Part shown: positions 8,234 through 15,919 of the stretch, piece after piece
Numbering within the stretch: the first letter of the stretch is position 1
Layout: each line of letters opens with the position of its first letter
Assembly (NCBI GenBank): GCA_964462035.1
Contig: CAYXAP010000008.1
Location: 1 to 64,000 of the forward strand
Direction: 5' to 3'
Source of the DNA: UBA1660 sp964462035
GTDB taxonomy: Bacteria > Myxococcota_A > Polyangia > Polyangiales > Houyiibacteriaceae
Length of the DNA: 64,000 nt
Notes under the pieces: generated by a model
Told to the model about the DNA's origin: nothing
The model's database searches: none
What the model saw: the letters and a program-made list of their open reading frames with translations, nothing else
Translations under genes and position numbers: made by a program

Positions 8234-9163
8234 TCAGCCGAAGCGGTAGGCGCTCACCTCGACGCCCATCACCTGGTCGCCGAAGACACGCGCGCCCGCC
8301 TCGCCCTCGGCGGCGCCTGCGACCACCATGAGCGGGAGCAGGTGCTCCTCGCGCGGGTGACAGGCGCGACCTTCCGGTGCGTCTTCCCAACGCTCGAGCG
8401 CGGCCTCGCGGCCCTCGGGCCGGGTCATCGTCTCGGCGAGCCAACCATCGAAGCGCTGCGACACCGGCAGCGATGTGTCGCGACCGAAGCCGCGCATGTC
8501 GTGGTAGCTCATCCCGCTGCCGACGATCAGCACCCCCTCGTCGCGGAGCGGCGCGAGCGCCTTTCCGATGGCGATGTGCGCAGCGGGGTCGAGCCCGCGC
8601 ACCAGCGAGAGCTGGACGGTCGGAATGTCGGCGGCCGGGACGCTGAGCTTGAGCGGAATGAAGACACCGTGGTCGAGACCACGGGTGCCGTTGCCGGCCG
8701 AGGAGATGCCCGCGCCCTCGAGGAGCTCGCGGGTTCGCGCCGCCAGATTCGGATCGCCCGCTGCGGGCCACGTGAGCTCGTAGGTGTGCTGCGGAAAGCC
8801 GGAGTAGTCGTAGAGGAGCGTCGAGCTGACGCCCTCGGTCACGGTCGGCACGGGCGCCTCCCAGTGAGCGCTCACGACGAGCAGCGCCTTCGGTCGTTCG
8901 GGTAGCTCCTCGACCAGCGAGCGCAACCAAGTGGCCATGCGGTCCCAGGTGTCGGGCGGACCCATCCGCCACTCCATGAAGAAGCAGGGGCCGCCGCCGT
9001 GGGGAATGTAGAACGTGGGCTGTCGCATGGTGGTTCGCTCCCGAGCGCGGGCTTGCGCCGCCGACTCGGTCGGTCGAGACTCACAACCGGCCGCCAACAC
9101 CAAGCCGGCGAGGCCGGCCATCGCGTCGCGTCGGCCGATGGGGGGTTCCTTCTCGTCGCTCAT
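8234..9163 (-). CDS. LigB/DODA-type extradiol dioxygenase with Tat-like lipoprotein signal
   Basis: A 309-aa protein of the class III extradiol dioxygenase family (YgiD/4,5-DOPA dioxygenase type), which opens catechol rings using a bound metal. Metal-ligand candidates are H55 (IPHGGGP), H100 (SAHWE), H165 (LDHGVF) and a late CHPREEH segment. The first 27 residues carry twin Arg (GRRDAM) and a lipobox-like LAAGC, so the enzyme seems exported as a Tat lipoprotein. Relatives such as YgiD are cytoplasmic and lack this. ATG at 9163 is chosen because it gives the signal; an internal Met at residue 46 (MRQPTFYIPHG) would give the usual cytoplasmic form. It diverges from the pirin gene over 112 bases. 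Confidence 0.75.
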   Translation of the reverse strand: MSDEKEPPIGRRDAMAGLAGLVLAAGCESRPTESAAQARARERTTMRQPTFYIPHGGGPCFFMEWRMGPPDTWDRMATWLRSLVEELPERPKALLVVSAHWEAPVPTVTEGVSSTLLYDYSGFPQHTYELTWPAAGDPNLAARTRELLEGAGISSAGNGTRGLDHGVFIPLKLSVPAADIPTVQLSLVRGLDPAAHIAIGKALAPLRDEGVLIVGSGMSYHDMRGFGRDTSLPVSQRFDGWLAETMTRPEGREAALERWEDAPEGRACHPREEHLLPLMVVAGAAEGEAGARVFGDQVMGVEVSAYRFG

Positions 9164-9275
9164 GACCCGAAGAACGTAGCGTGGGGTACGGTCCGTCGGA
9201 AGCCCCGACAGGGCTACAGACTGTTGCCCTGACGCAACCACACGACCCATTGAACGCGCAAAAACGCGACGCAGA

Positions 9276-9995
9276 ATGGCCGCCATGACCGACCCCAAGC
9301 TCACCATTCGGCGCTCCGAGGAACGAGGCCGCGGCCGGCACGGCGGCTGGCTCGACTCGCACCACACCTTCTCGTTCGCCGGCTACTACCACCCCGAGCA
9401 CATGGGCTTCGGCGCCCTGCGCGTCATCAACGACGACCGCGTCGCGCCCGGTGCGGGCTTCCCGACGCACGGCCACCGTGACATGGAGATCCTCTCCTAC
9501 GTCGTCGACGGAGCGCTGGAGCACGAGGACTCGACGGGCACCGGCTCCGTGATCCGCCCCGGCGACGTGCAGCGGATGAGCGCCGGAACCGGCGTGATGC
9601 ACAGCGAGTTCAACGGCTCCGAGGAGGAGCCCGTGCGCTTCCTGCAGATCTGGGTCGTGCCCGAGAAGGGCGGCTTGCCGCCGAGCTACGAGGAGAAGCA
9701 CTTCGGCGATGAGCGCAACGGCAAGCTCCGTCTCGTCGCGTCCCGCGACGGTCGCGAGGGCTCGCTCACGGTCCACCAGGATCTCTCGCTCTACGCGAGC
9801 GTGCTGAAGCCCGGGGATACGGCGACCCACACCGTGGCCGAAGGGCGGCGCGCCTGGGTCCAGGTCGTGAAGGGTGAGGTGGCCCTGAACGGCGAGAGCC
9901 TTCGCGAAGGCGACGGCGCCTCCACCGAGCAGAGCGGCACGCTGACCTTCGAAGCGAGCGCGGACGCCGAGCTCCTCCTCTTCGACCTGGCCTGA
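9276..9995 (+). CDS. Pirin family protein
   Basis: A 239-aa bicupin of the pirin/YhaK-YhhW family. The metal site of the first cupin is intact: H65 and H67 (PTHGHRDME), H109 and E111 (VMHSEFN). Bacterial pirins of this type can act as quercetin dioxygenases or bind regulatory enzymes; which applies here is unknown. The start is ATG at 9276 or the ATG three codons later at 9285; neither has a good ribosome binding site. It is followed after 13 bases by an FMN reductase, so the pair looks like a small redox operon. The divergent dioxygenase gene also handles aromatic diols, which would fit a flavonoid/catechol theme, though this is speculative. Confidence 0.9.
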   Translation: MAAMTDPKLTIRRSEERGRGRHGGWLDSHHTFSFAGYYHPEHMGFGALRVINDDRVAPGAGFPTHGHRDMEILSYVVDGALEHEDSTGTGSVIRPGDVQRMSAGTGVMHSEFNGSEEEPVRFLQIWVVPEKGGLPPSYEEKHFGDERNGKLRLVASRDGREGSLTVHQDLSLYASVLKPGDTATHTVAEGRRAWVQVVKGEVALNGESLREGDGASTEQSGTLTFEASADAELLLFDLA

Positions 9996-10008
9996 AACGA
10001 GAATCGAC

Positions 10009-10569
10009 ATGACGAACGAACTGACCATCGCCGGCATCGCCGGCAGCCTCCGCCAGCGCTCGCTGAGCAAGGCGCTCCTGCGCGCCATGGGCGAGCTCGC
10101 CCCGGAAGGCCTCCGGATCGTGGGCACCGACATCGGCGTCCTGCCCCACTACGACCAGGACCTCGACCAGGACGGCGAGCGACCGGAGGCCGTGGAGGTC
10201 TTCAAGAAGACCATCGCCGAAGCCGACGGTGTCCTGATCGTGACCCCCGAGTACAACCACTCGGTCCCGGGGGTGCTCAAGAACGCCATCGATTGGGCCT
10301 CGCGGCCCGGCTTCCGCGCGCCCTTCACGCACAAGCCGGTGGCTTTCGCGGGCATCTCCCCGGGCGCCCACGGCGCGGCCCGCGCGCAGATCCACCTCGA
10401 GAACATCCTGCTCGGCATGCTCTCGGTGCCCTTCCCTCACCGCGGCGTCGCGGTGGGGGGCGCACCGGCCAAGTTCGACGACGACCTGCGGTTGAGCGAC
10501 CAGGGGACCCGCGACTTCGTGGCGACGTTTCTGGCGCAATACCGGGACTGGCTCCGCGAGCGGGCTTGA
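10009..10569 (+). CDS. NADPH-dependent FMN reductase, ChrR/YieF-like
   Basis: A 186-aa flavodoxin-like oxidoreductase that uses NAD(P)H to reduce FMN and, in relatives, quinones or chromate. The FMN phosphate loop is GIAGSLRQRSLSKALL (about residues 8-23) and the family signature TPEYNHSVPGVLKNAIDW is at about 79-96. It is 13 bases after pirin. Its last codons (WLRERA) and the 46 bases after them recur almost unchanged just before arsC at 12093-12161. This suggests that the gene once stood directly before arsC and that the two minus-strand genes between them were inserted. Confidence 0.9.
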   Translation: MTNELTIAGIAGSLRQRSLSKALLRAMGELAPEGLRIVGTDIGVLPHYDQDLDQDGERPEAVEVFKKTIAEADGVLIVTPEYNHSVPGVLKNAIDWASRPGFRAPFTHKPVAFAGISPGAHGAARAQIHLENILLGMLSVPFPHRGVAVGGAPAKFDDDLRLSDQGTRDFVATFLAQYRDWLRERA

Positions 10570-10615
10570 ATTGACGGCGGACGCCGGTCTCGGCTTCGTC
10601 CCGCCCCTGGCGAAG
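10542..10615. repeat. Direct repeat copy 1, end of the FMN reductase gene
   Basis: This 74-base stretch covers the last codons of the FMN reductase gene and 46 bases beyond. It matches 12093-12161 at about 64 of 69 aligned positions, with one 5-base length difference (AATTG present here). The last bases, CTGGCGAAG, correspond to ATGGCGAAG, the start of arsC, in the second copy. Confidence 0.9.
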
Positions 10616-10620
10616 CGCGC

Positions 10621-11034
10621 CTAGGCCGCCGGCTTCTTCGGCTCGAGACCCGCCGCGTCGAGCTTCGCGCGGACCCACTCCTCTGCCTCGGCGTAGGTCT
10701 CGACCACGACATGCGGGCCGGGCATGTCCGCGATCCAGAGGATGGCCGTCAACACGCCCCGGATGAGCGGGGATGGAACGACGAACGCGCTCCCTAGCGA
10801 GTTGCGTCGGAGCATCTCCCGGTGACGCTTCATCCACTCGGCCTGCATCCGCCGCTGGCGAGCCGGGAGGTAGCCAGCGTGCGTCGCGTCGAGGATGGCG
10901 GCGTTCGGGCCGCGCGAGCGGACCGCCTCCGCCCGCTCGAGGTACGCGCGGAAGTCTTCGTCGGTCAGTAGACCGACGAAGCGCACCACGACGAGCGGAA
11001 ACCGCGAGTCGTCGATCTCGTATCCGATGCCCAC
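10621..11034 (-). CDS. SpoIIAA/STAS-like protein, paralogue 1
   Basis: About 137 aa, unknown function. The predicted alternating alpha/beta pattern resembles SpoIIAA-like (STAS-related) proteins: strand VVVRFVGLLTDEDF, helix, strand AAILDATHAGYLPARQ, then a helix with WMKRHREM. It is closely similar along its whole length to 14155-14577, and a third, distant relative is at 46836-47216. The start is uncertain. The frame is open to an ATG at 11142, inside the end of the upstream gene. I chose GTG at 11034 because the two close paralogues align from the same GTG (VGIGYE and VPSGYE). It follows the ADP-ribosylglycohydrolase gene on the minus strand, and the pair appears inserted between two plus-strand genes. 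Confidence 0.65.
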   Translation of the reverse strand: MGIGYEIDDSRFPLVVVRFVGLLTDEDFRAYLERAEAVRSRGPNAAILDATHAGYLPARQRRMQAEWMKRHREMLRRNSLGSAFVVPSPLIRGVLTAILWIADMPGPHVVVETYAEAEEWVRAKLDAAGLEPKKPAA

Positions 11035-11119
11035 TCCCGCATTGTCTTCGACGGAGAACGCCGAGACCAGAGGCACGGGCGACCTACGTGCACGAGCACG
11101 GAACGGGCGCGGGGCCCGC

Positions 11120-11989
11120 TCACCCTTCGGCGAGATGGGCACACACGAGCACCTGCCCTTCGACCCGCTCGAGGTACGGGAGCCCGAAGGCGGAGCGCTC
11201 GAGCCCGTCGAATAGCTCGGGCGGCAGGTCGCCTTCGACCTCGGCCGACGCCGAGGCGCACGCGAGCGCGATGGTGGCGACCGAGTCGACGTCGCCGGTC
11301 AGCGCGATGCACCGGTGTAGGAGGTCCGCCTGCGAGCTGGCACCATCGATGGCCGTCGCCGCGGCACGAACCGTCGACACGCCGTGCACTGGAACCGGAC
11401 CACGCCACGGTTCACGCCAGTCGATGCTCGGGACATGCTCTTCGAGGAACTCGGTCAAGCCCTTCTTCGGACCGACGTTCCGCGCGAAGTAGTGAGCCAT
11501 CAGAGCCGCCGCGACCGCCGAGTCCACGCCGCCGGGGGAGTCGTGCGTCACCCTTGCCTGAACGGTCGCCCGCTCGCTCACCTCGTCGAGGTCGCCCATG
11601 AGCCCCACCACCGGCGCGCGCATCGCGGCGCCGTTCCGTTCGCTCGTCGGCTCGAGGGTCGCGAGCAGCTCCGCGCCGCTGGACACCGACTCCAGGAGCG
11701 CACGAAAGCGCTTCGCATAGCCGGGTCGAGGATCGCGATGATAGGTCCGCACGAACGCATCGGCGATCGCCAACGGCGTCCACGCCTCGTCCGCGACGAA
11801 GAGCTCTGCCAACGCGAGCTGCATCTGGGTGTCGTCCGAATAGGCACCCGGCACGATCGGCAGCTCGGGGTGCGGGTGGTAGCGAAGGTGGTTGTGGGCC
11901 GCCACGTGCTCGGGTGGTGCGAACTCGAAACAGAAACCGTAGGCGTCCCCGATGGCACCGTGGACCAGCGGTGAGGGTCGAAGCGACAC
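11120..11989 (-). CDS. ADP-ribosylglycohydrolase family protein
   Basis: A 289-aa member of the DraG/ARH family, which removes ADP-ribose from modified proteins or small molecules using two metal ions. The metal-site motifs are all present: GAIGDAYG at 11-18, SDDT at 51-54 and the late GDVDSVATIALA. No ADP-ribosyltransferase (DraT-like or toxin-like) is nearby, so the substrate is unknown. GTG at 11989 is chosen because the conserved N-terminus (LVHGAIGDAYG) begins there; the frame continues upstream across the arsC promoter without family-like sequence. It transcribes towards the SpoIIAA-like gene 85 bases on, and both lie between the direct repeats at 10542 and 12093. Confidence 0.85.
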   Translation of the reverse strand: MSLRPSPLVHGAIGDAYGFCFEFAPPEHVAAHNHLRYHPHPELPIVPGAYSDDTQMQLALAELFVADEAWTPLAIADAFVRTYHRDPRPGYAKRFRALLESVSSGAELLATLEPTSERNGAAMRAPVVGLMGDLDEVSERATVQARVTHDSPGGVDSAVAAALMAHYFARNVGPKKGLTEFLEEHVPSIDWREPWRGPVPVHGVSTVRAAATAIDGASSQADLLHRCIALTGDVDSVATIALACASASAEVEGDLPPELFDGLERSAFGLPYLERVEGQVLVCAHLAEG

Positions 11990-12092
11990 CGGCCCATCGT
12001 AGCGCGTTTGGAACGTGCGCCGTCGTTCGAGCGGATTCGTCCGAAACGATGCATCCCCGTCTGGAGGAGAGGGACACGCGATCACGGCATGG

Positions 12093-12161
12093 CCCGGACT
12101 GGCTCCGCGAGCGAGCTTGACGGCGGGCGCCGGTCTCGGCTTTCGTCCCGCCATGGCGAAG
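12093..12161. repeat. Direct repeat copy 2, before and into arsC
   Basis: The 69-base partner of 10542-10615. It includes a non-coding relic of the end of the FMN reductase gene (GACTGGCTCCGCGAGCG) and runs to the first three codons of arsC. Together the copies bracket about 1.48 kb carrying two minus-strand genes. Confidence 0.9.
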
Positions 12162-12503
12162 AAGACGAACGTCGAGATCTGGCACAACCCCCGATGCAGC
12201 AAGTCGCGGCAGACGCTCGCCCTCCTCGAGGAGCAGGGCATCGAGCCGACCATCGTGCGCTACCTGGACGAGCCGCCGAGCAAGTCGCGGATCAAGGCCG
12301 TGGCCACGCTCCTCGGCGGACCGGAGAACCTGGTCCGGAAAAAGGAAGCGGCGTTCAAAGAGCGCGACCTGAAGGGCGCCACCAAGACCGCGCTCATCGA
12401 CGCCATGGCGGACGAGCCGAAGCTCATCGAGCGGCCGGTGGTGATCACCGCCAAGGGCGCGAGGATCGGGCGTCCCCCGGAGAGCGTCCTGGAGGTCCTG
12501 TGA
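12153..12503 (+). CDS. arsC: ArsC family arsenate reductase
   Basis: A 116-aa thioredoxin-fold reductase of the glutaredoxin-coupled ArsC family. The catalytic Cys is C15 in HNPRCSKSR, and the three Arg that hold arsenate in the E. coli plasmid enzyme have counterparts at R62, R94 (ERPVVI) and R107 (IGRPPE). The conserved Arg set separates it from Spx/YffB-like relatives. ATG at 12153 is chosen because the family N-terminus starts there; upstream codons come from the repeat. No ars transporter or regulator is nearby, so a role in arsenate resistance is family-based. Its stop overlaps the next ATG by one base. Confidence 0.88.
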   Translation: MAKKTNVEIWHNPRCSKSRQTLALLEEQGIEPTIVRYLDEPPSKSRIKAVATLLGGPENLVRKKEAAFKERDLKGATKTALIDAMADEPKLIERPVVITAKGARIGRPPESVLEVL

Positions 12504-13072
12504 TGGCCCGCGCGACGCTCGCGCTGGTCGTCCTGCTGGGCTGTGCTCGCCAGGCGCCGCCGCCGGCCTGCCCCGAGCCGGTGCTCGCGGTGATGGACGA
12601 CGGAGACCTGCCCCCGACCACCGACGACGCCGCGGCCATCGCCGCCCTCCTCGACGACTGGCACCAGGCGGCCTCGGTCGGCGACGGTCCGCGCTACTTC
12701 GGCTACTTCACGCCCGACGCCGTCTTCATCGGCACCGACGTGAGCGAGCGCTGGACGGTCGACGAGTTTCAGGCGTACGCCTCCCCGCACTTCGAGGATG
12801 GGCACGGCTGGACCATGACGGCCCAGCGTCGCGAGATCGTCGTCCGCGAGGGCTACGCCTACTTCGACGAGGACCTGGTCAGCGAAGGCCTCGGCCCGGT
12901 GCGCGGCAGCGGGGTGCTCCGTCGAACCCCCGAAGGCTGGGCCATCGCCCATTACGTGCTCTCGTTCACCATTCCGAACGAGCGCGTGAACGAGCTCAAG
13001 GAGCTGCTCGCCAGCCCCGCCCCGGAGACCGACGAAGCCGAGGAAGCGGCCGAAGAGCCCGAGGCCGAGTGA
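12503..13072 (+). CDS. NTF2/SnoaL-like lipoprotein
   Basis: A 189-aa predicted lipoprotein: a short signal peptide with lipobox VLLGC (Cys at about 14), a Pro/Ala linker, then an NTF2-like cone domain (about residues 45-165) of the DUF4440/SnoaL-like type. The domain starts AALLDDWHQAASVGD, contains FTPDAVFIGTDVSERW, and ends with GWAIAHYVLSFTIP. The last 20 residues are acidic. Such domains often have no enzyme activity and act as ligand-binding pockets. Coupled to arsC by overlapping stop and start codons (TGATG). A related lipoprotein is at 44474-45460. Confidence 0.8.
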   Translation: MARATLALVVLLGCARQAPPPACPEPVLAVMDDGDLPPTTDDAAAIAALLDDWHQAASVGDGPRYFGYFTPDAVFIGTDVSERWTVDEFQAYASPHFEDGHGWTMTAQRREIVVREGYAYFDEDLVSEGLGPVRGSGVLRRTPEGWAIAHYVLSFTIPNERVNELKELLASPAPETDEAEEAAEEPEAE

Positions 13073-13130
13073 CCCAATCGACCGCCGGCCCCTTGTCACG
13101 GAGCCCACGGAGCATTAGCGCTACCCGCTC

Positions 13131-14141
13131 ATGACTTCGGACTTGCCGACCGCGCTCCCCACGACCGCGGACGTGGAGATCAACGACCACGATCTGATGC
13201 TCCGGCTCACCGGGCCGGGCGAGGAACACCTGCGCGCGCTCGAAAAGGAGCTGAACGTGACCATGGGTCTCCGTGGCGACACGATCCGGATCCAGGGCAG
13301 CGCCGAGGACGTGGCCGTGGTCGAGCGGGTGCTCGCGGAGCTCGTGGACGTGCTCTCGCGCAACAAGAAGCTCAGCGGACCGGAGATCGCCCGCGCCGCG
13401 CGCACGGCCGCCAACCACCCGGAGGTCCGCCTCCGCGAGCTCTTCGACGACGTGGTGCTCACCACGGCCTCCAAGCGAGTCATCGCGCCGAAGGGCTTCA
13501 ACCAGCAGGTCTACGTCGCGGCCATCCGCAAGAACGACGTCGTCTTCGGCATCGGCCCGGCGGGCACGGGCAAGACCTATCTCGCGATGGCGATGGCGGT
13601 CGCCGCGCTCCAGCGGAACGAGGTCAAGCGCATCCTGCTCACCCGCCCGGCGGTCGAGGCCGGCGAGAAGCTCGGCTTCCTCCCCGGCGACCTCGCCGAG
13701 AAGGTGAACCCCTACCTGCGCCCGCTCTACGACGCGCTCAACGACATGATGAGCAACGACAAGGCGGCGATGCTCATCGAGCGCGGCATCATCGAGGTCG
13801 CTCCGCTCGCGTTCATGCGCGGCCGGACGCTGAACGACGCCTTCGTGATCCTCGACGAGGCGCAGAACACCACGCCGGAACAGATGAAGATGTTCCTGAC
13901 CCGTTTGGGCTTCCGCTCACGCGCGGTGATCACCGGCGACATCACCCAGATCGACCTCCCCGGCGGCCGCCGCAGCGGCCTCGAGGACGCGGAGCAGCTG
14001 CTCTCGAAGATCGAGGGGATCTCGTTCTGCCGCTTCACGGACGCGGACGTCGTCCGTCACCCGCTCGTACAGAAGATCGTGCGAGCCTACGACGAGCGTG
14101 ACGCCCACCGCGCCGCCTACGACGCCGCCGAGGGCGGCTGA
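13131..14141 (+). CDS. phoH: PhoH family ATPase
   Basis: A 336-aa PhoH-like P-loop ATPase. The N-terminal about 80 residues form a KH-like domain. The ATPase core has Walker A GPAGTGKT (142-149), TRPAVEAGEKLGFLPGD (171-187) and Walker B VILDEAQNT (239-247). The family is linked with RNA metabolism and is often found next to ybeY; ybeY is not adjacent here, as the following gene is on the other strand. The start ATG at 13131 has no strong ribosome binding site. Length and motif order match PhoH-like proteins of the PhoL type. Confidence 0.92.
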   Translation: MTSDLPTALPTTADVEINDHDLMLRLTGPGEEHLRALEKELNVTMGLRGDTIRIQGSAEDVAVVERVLAELVDVLSRNKKLSGPEIARAARTAANHPEVRLRELFDDVVLTTASKRVIAPKGFNQQVYVAAIRKNDVVFGIGPAGTGKTYLAMAMAVAALQRNEVKRILLTRPAVEAGEKLGFLPGDLAEKVNPYLRPLYDALNDMMSNDKAAMLIERGIIEVAPLAFMRGRTLNDAFVILDEAQNTTPEQMKMFLTRLGFRSRAVITGDITQIDLPGGRRSGLEDAEQLLSKIEGISFCRFTDADVVRHPLVQKIVRAYDERDAHRAAYDAAEGG

Positions 14142-14154
14142 CGCGGCACGGCGC

Positions 14155-14577
14155 TCAGCGGGGCTCGAGCCCCGCGGCGCGAAGTTGCTCGCGAGCCCAC
14201 GCTTCGGCTAGCTCGCGGGACTCGACCACCGTGTGTGGTCCGGGCATGTCCGTGATCCAGAGAATGGCAGTGAGCGCGCCTCGAACGATCGGGGATGGCA
14301 TCACGAACGCCGACCCGACCGAGTAGCGTTGAAGCATCGACCGATGGGTCTTGAGCCACTCCGCCTGCATGCGCCGCTGGCGAGCCGGCAGATGTCCCGC
14401 CTCGGTGGCGTCGAAGACGGCTGCGTTGCGGGCCCGCGAGCGCAGGTTTTCCATGTGGTCGAGGTAGCCTTGGAAGTCAGCGTCGGTCATCGGCCCGACG
14501 AAACGCACCACCAGCAGCGGGAACGCCGATTCGTCGACCTCGTATCCACTCGGCACGGAGTGATGGTTCACTTCCAC
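14155..14577 (-). CDS. SpoIIAA/STAS-like protein, paralogue 2
   Basis: A 140-aa close paralogue of 10621-11034, sharing the segments LPARQRRMQAEW, LGSAFV/VGSAFV and LTAILWI-DMPGPH. It ends in a helix with EAWAREQLRAAGLEPR. Function unknown; the fold looks SpoIIAA/STAS-like. The frame is open far upstream through the next gene, so the start is a guess: GTG at 14577 gives 140 aa, and a GTG seven codons later aligns with the proposed start of paralogue 1. It lies 25 bases after the stop of the exported protein gene at 14603, and converges tail-to-tail with phoH over 13 bases. Confidence 0.65.
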   Translation of the reverse strand: MEVNHHSVPSGYEVDESAFPLLVVRFVGPMTDADFQGYLDHMENLRSRARNAAVFDATEAGHLPARQRRMQAEWLKTHRSMLQRYSVGSAFVMPSPIVRGALTAILWITDMPGPHTVVESRELAEAWAREQLRAAGLEPR

Positions 14578-14602
14578 GGGCCGATGCGTCAAGACGCTGG
14601 GT

Positions 14603-15868
14603 TCAAAGGGGCTCGAACGGGCGTCGGGGATCACGAATCGGATGAGCGAAGAGGCGCCGCAGGAAGCGCGAGCTGCGCGCGCTGATGGGCACGACCACGC
14701 TCCGCCGTTGCCGCTCCACCCACGGACCCAGGACGACGAGATGGTCCCCTCGTCGCCAGAGCCTCGGAAACGCGCGACGTACGGCGGCGGCCGGCGCCCC
14801 CTCGTCGAGACCCCGTAGCGATTCTCCGAGCTCGGCGACGCCCTCCGATGGGTGGGCGGTGACCACGTCGCCCACGTCCGGCCCCTCACCTGGCCGCCCT
14901 GGAGCCAAGACGGCGACCACCCGCAGTCGCAGCTCGAGCTGCAGCTGACCGTCGTACCCGCCCACGGTGACCTCCGGTGGGGCTGTCGGGCGTGCCACCA
15001 CGAGCGCCGAGTGACCATCCATCGACTCGAGCGATTCGCCGACGGCGCGATGCATCGCCATCGCGTCTCGGGCCGACAGGCCCGCAATGCGCCACAGCTG
15101 CCCCTCTGCGAAGAGGCCTCGGCCGGCGAGCGCAGCCTCCAGCCATGGGCCCCACGCTGCCGGGGGCTCGAGGTGGCTTCGTACCGTTCGAACCTCGCAG
15201 ACGGTCGGGGCGCCGATGCAGCTCGCGATCTCGATGTCGAGCGCGACGCGGTCCGCGTCCTGGTCGTAGCTCGCGATCGCGAAGCCGCGAGGCCCCACGC
15301 GCCGGGCGAACACATCGCCACCGCCGGCGACGCCGGCGGTGCGCCGTAGGCAGCCGCTCCCCACGAGCCTTCCGAGTAGATAGTCCAGGCTCCCTTCGGA
15401 CGCTTCGAGACGGCCGCGGGAGGGGCAATTGGCCGAGTCGACTTGGACGGTGGGCAGTGGCTCTCTCACGAGCATGTCCACGACGTCGGCTGCCACCTGC
15501 CCCGAGCGCCCCGTCTGACCGAGGAACGTGTCCAGGTCGAATCGGTAGCCCCCGTGAAACAGCACTTCGAGCTCGGCCGTCACTCGACGGCCGGTTCCAC
15601 CCGGAACCGTCTCGTACCGACGAATCGACGTCATGGGCCCCACCGCACTCAGTAGCTCGCGCCGACGCTCGTGGGTCCCGTCCGGGGTCCGCTGACTCGT
15701 GTGCTCGAGAACGGCAGCCCCGTCGTTCCATTCGATGGTCAGCGCCGGTGCCCTCGGTCGGGAGATCCGCGCACGGCCCCCCGAGGGTCCCTCCCCACGC
15801 TGCGAGAACGCGAGGCCCGCAGGGAGCAGTACGACCAGAGCGACGGCGAAGCACTTCATGGTGCTCAC
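14603..15868 (-). CDS. Exported protein of unknown function
   Basis: A 421-aa protein with a signal peptide (hydrophobic stretch about residues 5-21, ending AFSQR). The rest is a mix of beta strands and helices without a family that I recognise. An early segment, LTIEWNDGAAVLEHTSQ, is followed by a region with three scattered Cys, and a late part has ELGESLRGLDEGAPAAAV. The end of the protein (RRAFPRLWRRGDHLVVLG) is strongly basic. The start could be ATG at 15868 or the Met three codons later. It is the upstream neighbour of a SpoIIAA-like gene on the same strand and probably shares its message. It might be a periplasmic scaffold or sensor; no catalytic motif is visible. Confidence 0.65.
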   Translation of the reverse strand: MSTMKCFAVALVVLLPAGLAFSQRGEGPSGGRARISRPRAPALTIEWNDGAAVLEHTSQRTPDGTHERRRELLSAVGPMTSIRRYETVPGGTGRRVTAELEVLFHGGYRFDLDTFLGQTGRSGQVAADVVDMLVREPLPTVQVDSANCPSRGRLEASEGSLDYLLGRLVGSGCLRRTAGVAGGGDVFARRVGPRGFAIASYDQDADRVALDIEIASCIGAPTVCEVRTVRSHLEPPAAWGPWLEAALAGRGLFAEGQLWRIAGLSARDAMAMHRAVGESLESMDGHSALVVARPTAPPEVTVGGYDGQLQLELRLRVVAVLAPGRPGEGPDVGDVVTAHPSEGVAELGESLRGLDEGAPAAAVRRAFPRLWRRGDHLVVLGPWVERQRRSVVVPISARSSRFLRRLFAHPIRDPRRPFEPL

Positions 15869-15919
15869 AACGTCCCTTTGGCGCCGAGCTTACGGTGACT
15901 GGCCGATGCAGGTGAGCGG

